This document shows positions 10,752-22,826 of a stretch of 64,000 nt of DNA, piece after piece. The notes below the pieces were generated by a model that saw only the letters and a program-made list of their open reading frames with translations, was not told the origin of the DNA and ran no database searches. The DNA lies in contig AP026538.1 in the NCBI GenBank assembly GCA_026075535.2, forward strand, positions 12,462,001 through 12,526,000, read 5' to 3'. The DNA comes from Tricholoma matsutake. Its lineage: Eukaryota > Basidiomycota > Agaricomycetes > Agaricales > Tricholomataceae. The position numbers and the translations under genes were made by a program. Each line of letters starts with the position of its first letter. Position 1 is the first letter of the stretch.

Positions 10752-12695
10752 ATGAAACTGCACGATTTTCTCGTGGAACACGCAAAGTTTCCATTTCCTC
10801 CTCCTAATGAAGATAGAACTGCGGGTACTACCGATATATCTAAATTTGAAGTCGCATTGCTCGAGAGAGAGTGGAAGGCTGGACATGCCGTGCGAGACGA
10901 TGCTCTCGTTCAAAAGCTCTGCCAGACTCTCAAGGACATCCTTGGGGACGCCCCTTTAGCAGCTGGTGCTGAAAATTATCTCCTAGCAAGTTTTTTGCCT
11001 CAATTACAAGTCGATGAGCGTGGAAGAGAAGATAGAACATGGGCTACGAATCCAAGTGAAGCTCAGGTGGGTATTTAAATGAACTCTAGATCTTCATTCG
11101 GACTGAGGTCGGCACAGAGTCGGTCGTTGTTAGGCAAGGGGCTCTTCGAAGCCACACGCAGGTGTTTGGGAGAATATGATCAGTCTTACTTTGAACCTGC
11201 TAAAGAACAGTCGGTCGAAGGAGGCAGTTCCAAGGTTGACTACGATGCCCTAGTGAACGGTGAACCGAAGGCACTCTTAGAGGCAAAATCACCATCTGTC
11301 ATGAAGAAAGTTGGTGAGTTGCTCCCGCCGCGTGGCATCGAGTTGAAATGGGTTTCCCGTCAATCTTTGGTGCCGAAAATTCTTTCTAAGGGGAGTGCGC
11401 TATTCCCTGTCCATTCAACATCTGTTTTAAAGTGATATGCAGGCCGCATTGTGCCTGGGCTTGAGACAGATGGAATGGCTGTTTCTTTCCTGCCACAATT
11501 ATTGGATCGTGTGCCGGCTTGTGAGGGATGACGACCACCCTTATTTTGCGTACTCGCCAGAAATTACTATCAAAGACTCATCGGAACCTTTTCGAGCTTT
11601 CCTTGGTGCCATTTTATCCGTTGTCAAGGATGTTTCTGTCGAGCGTAGCGCATACAGTCCAGATATGGAACTTGATATTATCGAGGAAGAAGAAGACGAG
11701 GGTCCCTTACCTGAAGATGACATCGACGATGATTCTGGAGCGTATCAGGGTAGTTCAGGCGGAAGGGCCACCACCAGCCACCCAGTCACCCGTAGCCGTG
11801 AATATGGGACTACCGAGTCTGGGCTAATGGTTCATCTGTTCCTTGGCCGATATTTATCGCTTGGGTTGCTTATCTACTCTTAGGTTACTTCTTCTCCCCT
11901 AAATTCGCCTGAACATTTCCAAGTATGGGTGCATCTCTATAACATGTCGAACAATACGCTCGCTCTCCCTCAGTGCACTAAGAGCAGCAAACAGCGCCTA
12001 TGGCTTACCCACTTTGTAGCATCGGGTTCGACTGGCAATGTCTGGCAATGTCGGTTTGATAACTGTGACGACTTGTTCGCTATCAAGGTTGTTGAAGTGC
12101 TATGCCCATCTGATGCAAGCAGCCGACAACGACTTCGTAACGAGTTTAACGTTTACCTTACCCTGGACAGGGCGTATCGCTCTGGTCAATTACGCGATCG
12201 CATTGCTCCGCGCTGCTATGGGGCATTTAAGGGCAATCGTGTGGATGTTCTCATCCTTGATTTATGTGAAAGCACTCTGAATCAATGGGGAGAGCTCACC
12301 GCTCCTGAGCGGTAAGCGATAGCAACCATGCCGAAGTAGTTGTTCTGATTGACGAAACACGATTTCCTGCAGATCCCAAGTATATAAGTTGGTACAGGAT
12401 CTTCATCGTACTGGAATAGTACATGGAGACCTTGAACCCCGGAATATCGCGCGTGCTCGTGGAGGTGGGTTCTGTCTCATCGATTTTTCTGAGAGTAAGA
12501 GGCATATCTGCAAGGAGAGTAAGGTATGATACACAACCACTTCACTCTCTTGGTTGCTTACATGTAAATAAGGTCAGCGAACTGGGCACTCAAGCCGCTC
12601 GAGCCCAGAATCAAATGTGTTCCGAACTGCGAACATTGCGAATCTGTTTGGGGGAACGACAGCCCCTTCAAGCTGATCGTGTAAATTTGGGGTGA
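10752..12695 (+). pseudogene. PD-(D/E)XK nuclease-like / protein kinase fusion, one probable frameshift
   Basis: Multi-exon gene. Exon 1 (10752-11065) begins MKLHDFLVEHAKF and ends EAQ at a gtgggt donor. Exon 2 contains VDYDALVNGEPKALLEAK, the D..ExK pattern of PD-(D/E)XK nuclease folds. Then come CHNYWIVCRLVRDD and PFRAFLGAILSVV, an acidic linker, an intron 11830-11883, and a kinase domain: glycine loop SGSTGNVW, FAIKVVE (Lys), an intron 12312-12372, VHGDLEPRN (catalytic Asp present) and LIDFSES. A last intron spans 12524-12572 and the stop is near 12693. Around 11432 the frame slips just before the LGLRQMEW segment, and another uncertainty lies near 11130. Similar nuclease/kinase architectures are described among fungal Crinkler-like effectors; that link is inference. 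No signal peptide is seen. Confidence 0.6.
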
Positions 12696-12930
12696 AGGGG
12701 ACTCATTCATTACGATATCATCCCATTCCACCTAATTTAAAATAGTGATGGGTGTCTTCTGTTCCTTTCAGGATTTTCCTTCAGCTGTTTCACGTCTCGT
12801 GGACAGATCTTTGCTCCCGCCTGTCACATCAGACGGACCCCAATATAAATATGCGAGGGAGCGGACACGAGGAAAACATACTAATAGTACACCTAAGTAA
12901 CCAGCAACCGTTTAGACTACAAATATACAC

Positions 12931-13375
12931 AGGAATGGTGGCACAACCAGGCTGGATACTACCCTACATGTACTCTAGTAATTCATAGGACTCTAATGAT
13001 GGCTATTTGATGCTCATAACACTTTGAGTTTGGAGATATTCCTTGGTGTGCCGAATAAGGAAATCTTTGATGAGGTACTGGAATTATGAAGGAGTGGTGG
13101 CACACCCAAGCCAGATACTACCCTACATGTACTCTAGCAATTCATTATTCATAGGACTCTAATGATGGCTATTTGATGCTCATAGCACTTTTGAGTTTGG
13201 AGATATTCCTTGGTGTTCCCAATAAGGAAATTTATGATGAGGTACTGGAATTATAAAGGAGTGGTGGCACACCCAGGCCGGATACTACCCTACATGTATT
13301 CTAGTAATACATAGGACTCTAATGAGTAATGATGGTCATTTGATGCTCATAACACTTTTCAGTTTTGAGATAATG
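12931..13375. repeat. Tandem repeat, unit about 160-167 bp, 2.7 copies
   Basis: Copies start at 12937, 13096 and 13263 with ggtggcaca(c/a)cca. They share gatactaccctacatgta, gactctaatgatgg, tgatgctcata and gagatattccttggtgt. The third copy is cut short. It lies downstream of the kinase gene. No reading frame is conserved across units. Confidence 0.85.
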
Positions 13376-13896
13376 TTTTGTACATGAAACAAGTCACATT
13401 ATTTCCTGTCATAGCCCTATATATCATTCCGCAAACTATCACACCACCTCATACCAACTTCCAGAATTCTCCTCATGGTTATTATACCCTAGGAACACTG
13501 TTGAATCTTGTCCTACCCCTGGGGTCAGGCAATGCCCTCCAATTTTAAACTCCAACAGTAGTATAAGAAGTGGTAGTCGAAGTTATCTCACTCTACACTA
13601 CTTTCTGACAATAGTTTAGGTGGGAAAAAATAATGGGAATATTAATGTAATCAAAGTCTCCAGAGTGAATTTTTTTTAAAAATTCATGCTGTTCTTCTAA
13701 TGTTGATTGTTTACACATGATATCTCAAGACAAGCAACTTTTGAGAAAATCTGTTCTGGGAAAATCAATCACAAGCATAAAAAATAGCTATACCAGTGCT
13801 TATTCAAATATAATAAGTGTTGTGGAAGCCCAAGGAATGTGAAATGCCAAACACCATAATTTATAACCCAAAAAGGAAATCCAATATGATCGAGTC
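13376..13896. other. No gene recognised
   Basis: AT-rich sequence between the tandem repeat and the next gene. I see no conserved open frame or repeat structure. Confidence 0.4.
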
Positions 13897-16559
13897 GTGC
13901 TAAGGTCGATGCATCTTTTACCTTGCCTGCCTAATCCAACACTTGCCCCACTGCAGATGGGCCATCGGCAGTCCCAACTGCAGCAGGTGCAGTGCCTAAA
14001 CAATCTGCAGAAGATCAACACATCAAATTCTGAGAATTGTGACCCTTGCACCTCTTCAACAGCTGTATTGAAAATAGAGCTTGAACAGCAGTGTGCACAG
14101 GCTGATGACAATGCCCACAGACTACACAACAAAGCATGTGAAGCTCAGCATGCCAAGACCACCAGAGATCTTCTTCGACTTGAGAAATGCCAACTCACAC
14201 ATATGTCATGCATGCAAGCCAGTCGTGTTCTGAACCAGAAACAGCTTGCAGTTGCACGAGCACTGAAGAAAGCTGCCACTGGACCAGGAAATTTTTATAT
14301 GAAGGAAAAAGGGGTCATCAAAGAGGACTGTCGAGAGATGCTGCAAGAGCTGCAGGTCTTGAATGTGCTGGTTGAAAAGGTTAATGCAGTAGTACATGCA
14401 GTTGCAAAAGGTTTCAGCCTCACTGTCAAGGATAATGTGAGTGCAAGGGCAATAGGTCGAATTACACAGGAGGGATGGGTTGCATCACAAATCCAGCTTG
14501 TACATGAAGTGGAAAATGCAAATGGTTAGTCTTTTTTTATTCATGTCAGTACAACATGGTAACAACTATAGTTCAGCCCTTACAATAAGTGGTGATTGGA
14601 CAACCATAAAGCACCTGAATTATGAGTCAAAGCACATATCACTTCAAGTTCCTGACTACAAGTCAAACAGCTCACCCACCTCACCTAACAAAGGAGCACC
14701 TGTTACTCGCTTCTTTGGAAGTTCATCAGCACCTAACCATACCAGTGAAATGCAACTCAAAGGATGGAAAAAAGCATGAGATACCTACTATTCAACATAC
14801 AATAACAGTCCACTTGGCTCTACTGCCTGTGCAAATCCTGTGGAGTTTGCATCATACTTTCTTGGACTGGATCTGTGTTTTGCGAATTCACGGGGAGAGG
14901 CTGATGCAAGGAACTGCTATGATCGAGCTCCTCCCTATCCTGATGGAAGAGAAGCAACACTCAATACAGGAGGCAGGTGGGTCCAAAGCATGGGAAGCTC
15001 TTCCAGACAGCAAGAAGGATCAACTAGATTATGAAACATATGAGCATGTATGTCGACATTTCAGTGAGAAACCATGCGAGTCATTAACAGCAGAGGAGCA
15101 ACATGAAGTCCAGCTCTTCATCTGGGTGGGATGCTGGAAATGAACTCTGTAAAGGGTGGAGCACAAGCATTGGCTGAGTATTGGAAGACTGCTGGTGTTG
15201 TCAGACCCATCAAGCTTATGAATTGAGACAATGCTGCAGCAGCTGCAGCTGCTGGTCCCTCAGCCACACAAGCACGCACTCTTGATGTTTCAGCAGGTGG
15301 TGCTGTGAGGTTGACGCTGTTGGTTGGAATGTTGCTACACCACAAAGACAACAAGAAAGGACAACAAGATTCATTCCAAATTTTCTTTGAGCTTTGCCTG
15401 GGCTATGCAATTCGGTTCCCAGACACAAGTAACACCCACTTTCAGTCCCACTGCAATGCAGCCACTGAGCTCATTATACATCTCCCATTCTACCTCAAGT
15501 TCCTCCTCCTTGTCCATGACAAGAAGGAGAGGCAAAATTTCAACCACCTAGAAGTGAATGTCTTCAATGGCCTGAAAGATATACACACACTTACAGAACT
15601 CTGCATGCTTGCTCTGTATTCACCAGCCATCAGCCACCCATACATGTGCATGGTTTGAGGCTCAGGTAAGAGGCAGATGAATGCAGTTGAGCTTGGACCC
15701 TTGCATATGAAGGTACAAGTCCACTGCCATGCTATCATCAAAACTCCACAGCATCTGCTAGCATCGGATGTTGACTTCAAAACAGGTGCACTAGATGACA
15801 AACCCTGGGAATGGCCCGAGTTGTTCTATGCTGTCCAGAGAATGGCTGACTCACTTCCACATCCTGAACCCTGCCACATAGCATTTTTCAAAGCTGCACT
15901 TGAAACATGGGAACAGTTCTCTTCAGAATTTACAGATGGTGGGAAAATCTCTCAGCTGTCAGAAGCTGAGAGAGACCATCTGTTCATTCCTGCTACCAAT
16001 GATCATAATGAGGGTGCTCTAGGAAGTTTGCAACAGACCTGGCAGCATGCACCAAACATGACAATAGGTCAATACAATGCTCAGATGCTGTACAAACAGA
16101 ACAACACTAGTAGTTTTGTTCAAAGTGTGCTAGGGCCCCAAAGCCATAAATTTCTTAGACAAGAGGCTCAGAGAGTTGAGAGCAGTGGAGCAAAAAAACA
16201 GATGTGTGAGGAGCAAGCACAGCATGATCAGCAGGTGGTGGATGAGAAGAGAAAAGCAGATGTTGAGAGGAAGGGAAAACTAGACGCCCGAGAAGCACAA
16301 ATTGACACAGTAACACCGATCCTTGATGTGGCAGAGCTGAAAGGGAAAATTAAACAGCTAACTAATTCCAACCTTACTTTACAGAAAAACTGGCATCGTC
16401 AATACAACATAGATGGGAAGATTCTGTCAAAAACGGGGATAGGAAAGATGAGGAAAGAGGATAAAATGATGCAACTGATTGTTGCTGTTGAGAGGTATAG
16501 AGTCATGGCTGGCATTATTGTTAACAATCTATCGGTGCTAGTTGATAGGCCATTGTGCA
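13897..16559 (+). pseudogene. Unclassified transposase-like gene of a basidiomycete repeat family
   Basis: A long coiled-coil N-terminal region (13897-14529, Gln/Lys/Glu-rich), a middle part in shifting frames (QEAGGSKAWEALPDSKK near 14980; KGGAQALAEYWKTAG near 15150; NFNHLEVNVFNGLKDI near 15540; LYSPAISHPYM near 15615) and a C-terminal open frame from 15677. The last contains WETWEQF-like TWEQFSSEF, ATNDHNEGALGSL and a basic helix around 16200-16330. I recall such proteins as highly copied in Agaricomycetes but know no formal family name. The NEGALG motif could be an acidic catalytic segment; that is a guess. Copia-1 is inserted after codon TGC at 16557. Coding continues at 35580 and stops at 35631-35633. 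Confidence 0.45.
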
Positions 16560-16920
16560 TGTAGAAAATCAACCTAGTACAACAAGAGTGAACTCAGTCT
16601 CTGTATAAGTGACTGTATTAGTACTGTACCTAGTACAACAAGAGTGAACTATAAGTACAGTAAGTAATCGATCACTACTAAATAATAAGTCATTACTCAC
16701 CTCAGTCTCTGTATAAGTGACTGAGGTGATCTGGTATCCATCTACTGTATATATACGAGTCAGGTTAGATAAAGAAGAATGGTATAAAGGTATCTGTGAC
16801 ACAGATACAAACATGTGCATCAAAGGGATGTGCTAAATATAGGACACACATCAATTAACATGCTGAGATCCATATTTGGCAATATGGTGTTTGCATGCGC
16901 CCATGGTGTCATTCTCAACA
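16560..16920 (-). repeat. Copia-1 3' LTR
   Basis: 361 bp, nearly identical to 35214-35574. In element sense it begins TGTTGAGAATGACACC and ends GGTTGATTTTCTACA. Internally it contains two short direct repeats (cctagtacaacaagagtgaa) and a duplicated tcagtctctgtataagtgac. Confidence 0.93.
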
Positions 16921-16961
16921 CTCCTCCTCACTGTGAATACTCCTCCTCGCATGGAATTGAG

Positions 16962-17130
16962 TTAGCGGAGGCCGAGGAAGCCACATAGGTAAGTGAATTG
17001 TTTGACATCTAGTGCCTTTGTGAACATGTCTGCGACATTCTCATGGGTGTTGATGTATCTAAGTTGTAATTCATTTGATTGGACACGCTCACGAAGGACA
17101 TGGTATTTGATGTCAACATGCTTAATGCGG
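16962..17130 (-). pseudogene. Copia-1 RNase H, C-terminal segment
   Basis: Reads IKHVDIKYHVLRERVQSNEL, then NTHENVADMFTKAL, and ends in FLGLR with a stop at 16962. These are the last conserved blocks of Ty1/copia RNase H. The piece joins in frame to the segment ending DPLLHSR at 26034-26040, on the other side of the solo-LTR-like and Gypsy-1 insertions. Confidence 0.85.
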
Positions 17131-17211
17131 TGATGATACTCAACCCGGGAAAACCACCAAAACAGCCAATGAGGCAACCAATGATATTTGCACAAGTCAG
17201 AGGAAGGGTGC

Positions 17212-17908
17212 TGTTAAGAACTGATCTGAAAGGGCTCGTCGGAATCCAGTCGGACCCGGCAGGTGTTTGAGAGCGGAAGATTGTCAGGGTGTAGCAGATT
17301 ATGTGGATGGGTAACGAAAAGGACTTGGCTTCAGCTTGTAAGAAGCTGCGCCCTTCACCTTGTCTGGTGTCCTAATTTCGGGTAGAGGTTTTAGAGATAG
17401 GAGCGGGAGAGTGCGGGTAAATGTGGGAAGGAGTACAGAGGGACTTAGGTTAAGTTCAGATGAGACTAGAACTTCAGAGGGGAACTAGAGGTTGAGTCGA
17501 ATGGAGTTCAGACTTTTAGAGGTCAGGAGTTGGAGTAGAAGGAGGTTTTAGATTGACAGGGTAAGGTCGAGTCTATGTCGATATACAAACTGAGGAATAC
17601 AAAGCGAAACTAACTAAGCTTAAATACTAGAGTCCAGAACAAGAGCGGAACGGAAACAGAAACTGTGGCAGTGTCTCAACTACGTAGATAAATTGCCTAG
17701 TGGAGGCCGCACAGGAATCCGTAGTCGAATTTGCAAAACTAGACAGCAGCCTTGGAAGGCAGCCGTGGTTGCTGTACATGGTGGCCTGGTGCACAGCAGT
17801 GTGGGCAGTGCAAGGGGGCCGGAATGAAGGTGGTAGGAGTTGAGTTAGGAACAGCAGAAAAGATCGGAAGGTTGCGGGTTCCGAGCGGGTGAGGAATGGA
17901 TCGTGACA
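17212..17908 (-). repeat. Gypsy-1 3' LTR
   Basis: 697 bp, TG..CA ended. It contains the R-start copy of the self-priming sequence (atatacaaact near 17584-17594). Confidence 0.93.
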
Positions 17909-18040
17909 GTATTTCCCCCTTAGTGCCGAGCCTACGAGGCATGTGAAGGTTCGAGTCCAAATGAGGAAGTTGGTTGACTCCCAAATGCGGCAATTGGTTG
18001 AAAAATTTTGTTGTTTTCCTTCTTCCATCACCTACACAAA

Positions 18041-19054
18041 ATGTCCCCCCCAGCAGGCTCTGCTCAACTGAAATTGGCCGCAATGAAGGCTCAGTACAAA
18101 CAGAGGGAGTGGGAGATGAAAGAACAGATGGAGCGGGAGGTGAGAGAATTGGAGGAGGCGGCAAGGGAGGAGGAACGTCAGGCGCAGGAGGTGCAGAAGG
18201 CATCAGAGGAGGCTGCAAAGGCAGAGGAGGCGCGCCAGGCAGCGGCGTGGAAAAAAGAGGCTTCAGCCGCAAAACGTGCGGAGAAGAAGCGGGTGGCTGT
18301 GGCTGCGGGTTTGGAGGATGAGGCCGAGGGGAGCAAGTCCCCAAAGAAGAAGAAGATTGCCACATCAAGGGCACAGGTGAGGTCAGAAGAACCGGCGAGT
18401 CCAGTGCGGGTGCAGGCCGCCTTGCCCTGCAAAAGGTGCGTGTTGGTTTTCTTTCAATGTTTTCGGACTGACAAGTGGCTTAGGTGCCAATATCAAAAAA
18501 TTTCGTGCTTCAAGATGGGTGCGAAGGGACGTGTGTGCGATAACTGCATGCACGTTAAGCACAAGTGTGAGGAGGTCGTGTGGGAGGGGCAGGAGGCCCC
18601 AACAGTAAGAAAAGCGAGGTCCAGAGTGGGAACAGCGGGCCCGCCGGAAAACAGTGGAGAAGTGGCGGAGCTGCTATGGCAGCTGGTGAAGGTGGTGAGG
18701 AAAGGGTTTGGGGAGGTGGCGACAGCGGTGAGGGAGTCGATGGAGGAGATCTGGGATGCAATGGACCCAGAGTGGGAGGCGGACGAAAGTATCAAGGGGG
18801 AGAGTGACGAGGACGAGGAGGAAGTGGAGCGGGCAGTATGAGAGTCCCGATGGGAGAGGCGCGGGATCCGCCAGTCTGGAGATGACTGGGCAGGATTCCA
18901 AAGATATTTGGAAAAAAGGCGGGCAGACAACGTGGAGGAGGGCGAGGGTGAGGAAGAGGAGGATGAAGGCGGGGAAGGTGGAGAAGCGGAGGAAGGTGGT
19001 GAAGTTGGAGGAGAGGATGACGAAGATGGAGAGGGAGAAGCGGAGGTAGTGTAG
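18041..19054 (+). CDS. Antisense accessory gene of Gypsy-1: coiled-coil protein with Zn(II)2Cys6-like cluster
   Basis: Lies between the 3' LTR and the integrase end, on the strand opposite gag-pol. Start MSPPAGSAQLKL at 18041. A long Glu/Lys/Ala coiled coil covers residues 8-110, with a basic KSPKKKK tract. The cysteine cluster is split by an intron (18435-18482, gtgcgt..cttag): CKRC, then C, then CDNC and HKC, spaced C-x2-C-x6-C-x9-C-x2-C-x6-C, the fungal binuclear zinc pattern. VVWEG follows, then a helical region and, after a possible second intron (18841-18883), an acidic tail ending at 19054. Gypsy-2 carries the same gene with the intron in the same place. Possible roles are DNA or chromatin binding in the nucleus or control of the element. 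No function is shown. Confidence 0.7.
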
Positions 19055-19140
19055 GGATCCGGTCGGATCCAAAAAAAATTCTTTTTTCAATAAAGTTTGT
19101 TCTGAGTTTGGACTGAGTGAATAAGTAACGTGAATCGTCT

Positions 19141-22100
19141 TTAAGCGGGTAACGGTCCGATTTTCTGCAGGTAGCGGGTGTGAAAATCCGCAAGGAGTTC
19201 TTGGGCATGGTCAAGTTCTGTAACAGGTAGCCAGGAAGTCTCTTCATCGGTTCCCTGGTAACCTTCCCATCGGACGAGGTAGAGGATCTTGCAGCGATGT
19301 CGGTTGTCGACTTTGGTGTCGAGGACTTCAGCGATCTCATATTCGAGCTCGTCATTGATGGTGATCAGAGGAGGTGGAGGTTGTACTCGATTTGGAATTG
19401 TGTTCAGGGAGTGTATCTCTAGTTGAGAGACATGGAAAACAGGGTGAATAGCCCGCATGTGATCCGGGAGCCGCAGGGTGACTGAGTGAGTTCCCGGGGG
19501 GGCGATGATTTCAAAAGGACCGTGGTTCTTTTTGGAGAGTTTTTTGGAGGGACGGGTGGTGCGGATATTTTCCACAGTGACATAAGCGAAATCACCAATG
19601 TTGAAGTCAGGTGCGGGTGCCCGATGTTTATCCGCAGGACCTTGATAACGTTCTTGAGCGGCCATAAGTTGTTTCTGAAGTTCCTGGTGAAGGTCGTCTA
19701 AATCGATGACAAATTCGCAGGCACGCTGTGAAGCTAAGTTGCGCTCTGGAAAGACAGAAATGTTCGGGTGGTAACCTTTGTTGGCAAAGAAAGGTGATAC
19801 GCCTGTAGAGGCGGAAGGAGCATTGTTGTAGGCAAATTCACCTAAGGGCAAGAGGTGAGACCAGTCGTCCTGCTGATAGTTGCAGAAGATCCGGAGGTAC
19901 TGTTCCAAGGTCTGGTTAAGTCATTCTGTCTGACCATCACCTTGCGGATGATAACCGGAAGTGAAGTGGATCTGCATGTCAAGTGCTTTTCCGAGAGAGC
20001 AGAAAAAATGAGAGACGAACTCGGATCCCTGGTCGCAAGTGACGTGCGATGGAACACCATGCTTGGAGAAGATGTGGAGGACAAACAGGTTGGCTAGTTC
20101 TTGGGCTGTGATTTCATTGACAGTTGGAATGAAGATGCCCTGTTTGGTGAGGCGGTCAACGATGACTAGGATAGCAGTGTGACCAGCGGAGTCGGGTAGT
20201 TGTTCAATGAAATCCATGGAGATGGAATTCCAGGGTCGTTCCGGAACCAGAAGTTGCTTTAGGAACCTGTAGGGCCTGTGTCAAGGCGATTTGGATCGTT
20301 TGCAAGTCGTACAGGATTTTCAGAATTCCTGGATGAAGGTGCGGAGGTTTGGCCAGACGTATTCCCGGTGGACAAGCTGCTGGGTTTTGTTTTGTCCGAA
20401 GTGGCCAGAGAGGATATGATCATGTTTGTATTGGAGGACTTTGAGGCGGAGATCTGCAACGTCCGGAACATAAATCTGGTCGAAGTGGCGGAGAAGTCCT
20501 GCCTCATCTATGGTCCAGTTGGGGTCAACAGGTGTCGGGAGATGAACAGAAGATATAGGGTCAAGGGGAAGGGAGGTGTGGATGTCATTGTGGAGTTTCT
20601 CAACATCCATGATTACTGCTTGTCGAAGGATGGGTGTGGCGAGATAAGTGGCGCGGAGGGAAGAGGAGAGTTGTTCCTGTGTGAATACAGGTCAGAAGTT
20701 GGTCGGGTTTACAGAGGCGAAGTCGCTATTTCCCCCTTTGCGGTAGACGTCCCAATGTCTAGTGAGTGCATCTGGCTTGGCCCCTAGTTTCCCAGGGCGG
20801 AAGCAGATGACGAGATTGAACTGGGAAAGGTACTCAGACCAACGGGCCTGGCGGCGGGTGAGCAACTTGGTAGTGCTGAAGTACTCAAGATTTTTGTGGT
20901 CTGTGACCACATCAACCAGGTTTGTGGAACCCTCGAAGTACTGCCTCCAGTGTTTGAAGGCTTCAAAAATGGCCAAGAGTTCCTTGTCATGTGTGTTGTA
21001 ATTTAGTTCAGCGGGATTGAAGGAGCAGGAATGAAAAGCGACCGGATGGATTTCTCCATCCACAGTGTAAACCGAAAGGATAGCAGCTAGGGCATAGTCG
21101 GAAATGTCTGTTTCGAGTACCATTTGTGAGTCGGGTACCCATTGGGTTAAGACGGGTGCATGAGTGAATTCTTGTTTGAGCCTCTCAAAGGTGTTGCAGC
21201 ACTTCTTGTTGAAGTCCCAAGGTGCAGATTTCTGCGTCAAGCAGGTAAGTGGAATGACAATGTCTGAATAACCGTTAATGAAACAGCAGTAAAAATTGCA
21301 GAAGCCTAAGAAGGATTGGATGTCCTTAACTTTCCTAGGCTCGGGCCAGTCGAGCACAGTTTTGACTTTATCCTCGGACATCCGAAGTCCATCCGGTGAA
21401 AGGATGAAACCTAAATATTCAACGGTGTCTTTGTGGAACTCACATTTCTGTGGGGAGGCGTAAAGTCCATTTTTCCGGAGACAGCGGAGGACTTCTTTAA
21501 CGTGAGTCCCATGCTGGGACTTGTCATCTGAATAGATCAGGATGTTGTCAAGGTACACGATGACACAAACATCCAGCATGTCGCTGAAGATGTCGTTCAT
21601 AAAACGCTGGAACGCTGCGGGTGCATTAGTGAGTCCAAAGGGAACCACCAACCACTCGAAGGATCCGTAGCGGGTGCGGAAAGTAGTTCTCCATTCATCA
21701 CTGTCCGCGATGCGGACTAGGTGATATGCGTGCCGCAAGTCTATCTTGGTGAACAAGCGGGCTTTTCGGGGAGAGTCAAGGAGGTCGGAAATGAGAGGAA
21801 GGGGATAGCGGTCTTTCTTCATAAGACGATTGAGTCCTCGGTAGTCGACACAAAGTTGGAGGCTACCGTCCTTCTTCTTGACGAACAGTATAGGAGCTCC
21901 ATGCGGAGACTTAGAAGGACGGATGAAGCCTGAGCGGACGTTTTTGTCAATGAAGACTCGTAGGGCTTCTAATTCGGAGGGAGAGAGGGAGTACATGCGA
22001 CCCAGAGGAGGGGGAGCATTATCCTCCGTCTCTATCTTGAGGTCGTAAGGACGATGTGGAGGAAGGGTGTCTGCCTTATTCTTATTAAAGACATCGGCGA

Positions 22101-22770
22101 ATTCATGATACTCGGTGGGAATGTCAGATAAATCCGGCGGGGTTGAGGAATGGGTTGAGCGGGCAGATAACCCTTCTGGAGCAAAGGTCATCTGGAAGGC
22201 TACTGCCCCAGGGAGTTTGCTAGCATGCACATAAGCGGCAGCATTGATGAAAGAGATGTTGGGAGGTGTAAACTTAGGAGGAATGGGGGGTTCAGAAAAT
22301 GCGGAGGATTCAAGGATTTCTACCAGAAGGTTCGGGGACAAAGGAGACGTCTGGGGTGCTGAACCTCTATGATCAGCAGAGCGGAAAGTGATTTGGCTTG
22401 AAGACCAGTCAATCAACGGATTGTATTGCTTCAGCCAGTTATGACCAAGTACTGCGGAACAGGAAGAGTCTAGCGAGGTTACATAAAATGACAGATTGGA
22501 CATTTCACTGGTAGGAAAGGTGACCGGAAGTTGGGCGACTTGAGTTATGGTGGAGTTGCAAGATCCATCAAAGAGTCGTAAACTGATCGGGTTAATGGAT
22601 TCCGTGCTGAGTTGGTTATTCAACACGAAAGAGGAGTCAAGAAAGCAGTGGGATGAACCGGAATCAATGAGGGTTCGGACAGGGGTGGAAAGGTCAGGAA
22701 TAGTTAAGAGGATGATTAGGGAGTCAGGTTCGGAAAGAGCGGACGCATTGAGACGGACGTAGGCAGCCAA
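19141..22770 (-). pseudogene. Gypsy-1 pol (protease, RT, RNase H, integrase, chromodomain)
   Basis: Starts near 22770. Aspartic protease LIDSGSSHCFLDSS (about residue 36). RT blocks include [17 protein letters not shown] and VIVYLDNILIYS, where the second catalytic Asp is Asn. RNase H blocks are LETDISDYALAAIL and NYNTHDKELLAI. The integrase HHCC region (GHFGQNKT, CTTCKRSKS), MDFIEQLPD, CDQGSEF and GQTE then NQTLEQ follow. The C-terminal chromodomain has EYEIAEVLD and YLVRWEGY. Stops break the frame at about 20690, 20318, 20279 and 19919. At least three are TGA where CGA is expected, two of them against Arg in Gypsy-2. The encoded enzymes would copy and integrate the element. Confidence 0.92.
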
Positions 22771-22826
22771 GTGGGTAAGGTCAATGCAACCCCCAGCCCC
22801 AATGGCTGTATCCTGAGGGTTGTGGA

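Noticed and set aside
17974..18374. Minus-strand Pro-rich frame opposite the Gypsy-1 accessory gene
   Set aside because: It is the complement of the Glu/Lys coiled coil and is not conserved in Gypsy-2, whereas the plus-strand reading is.
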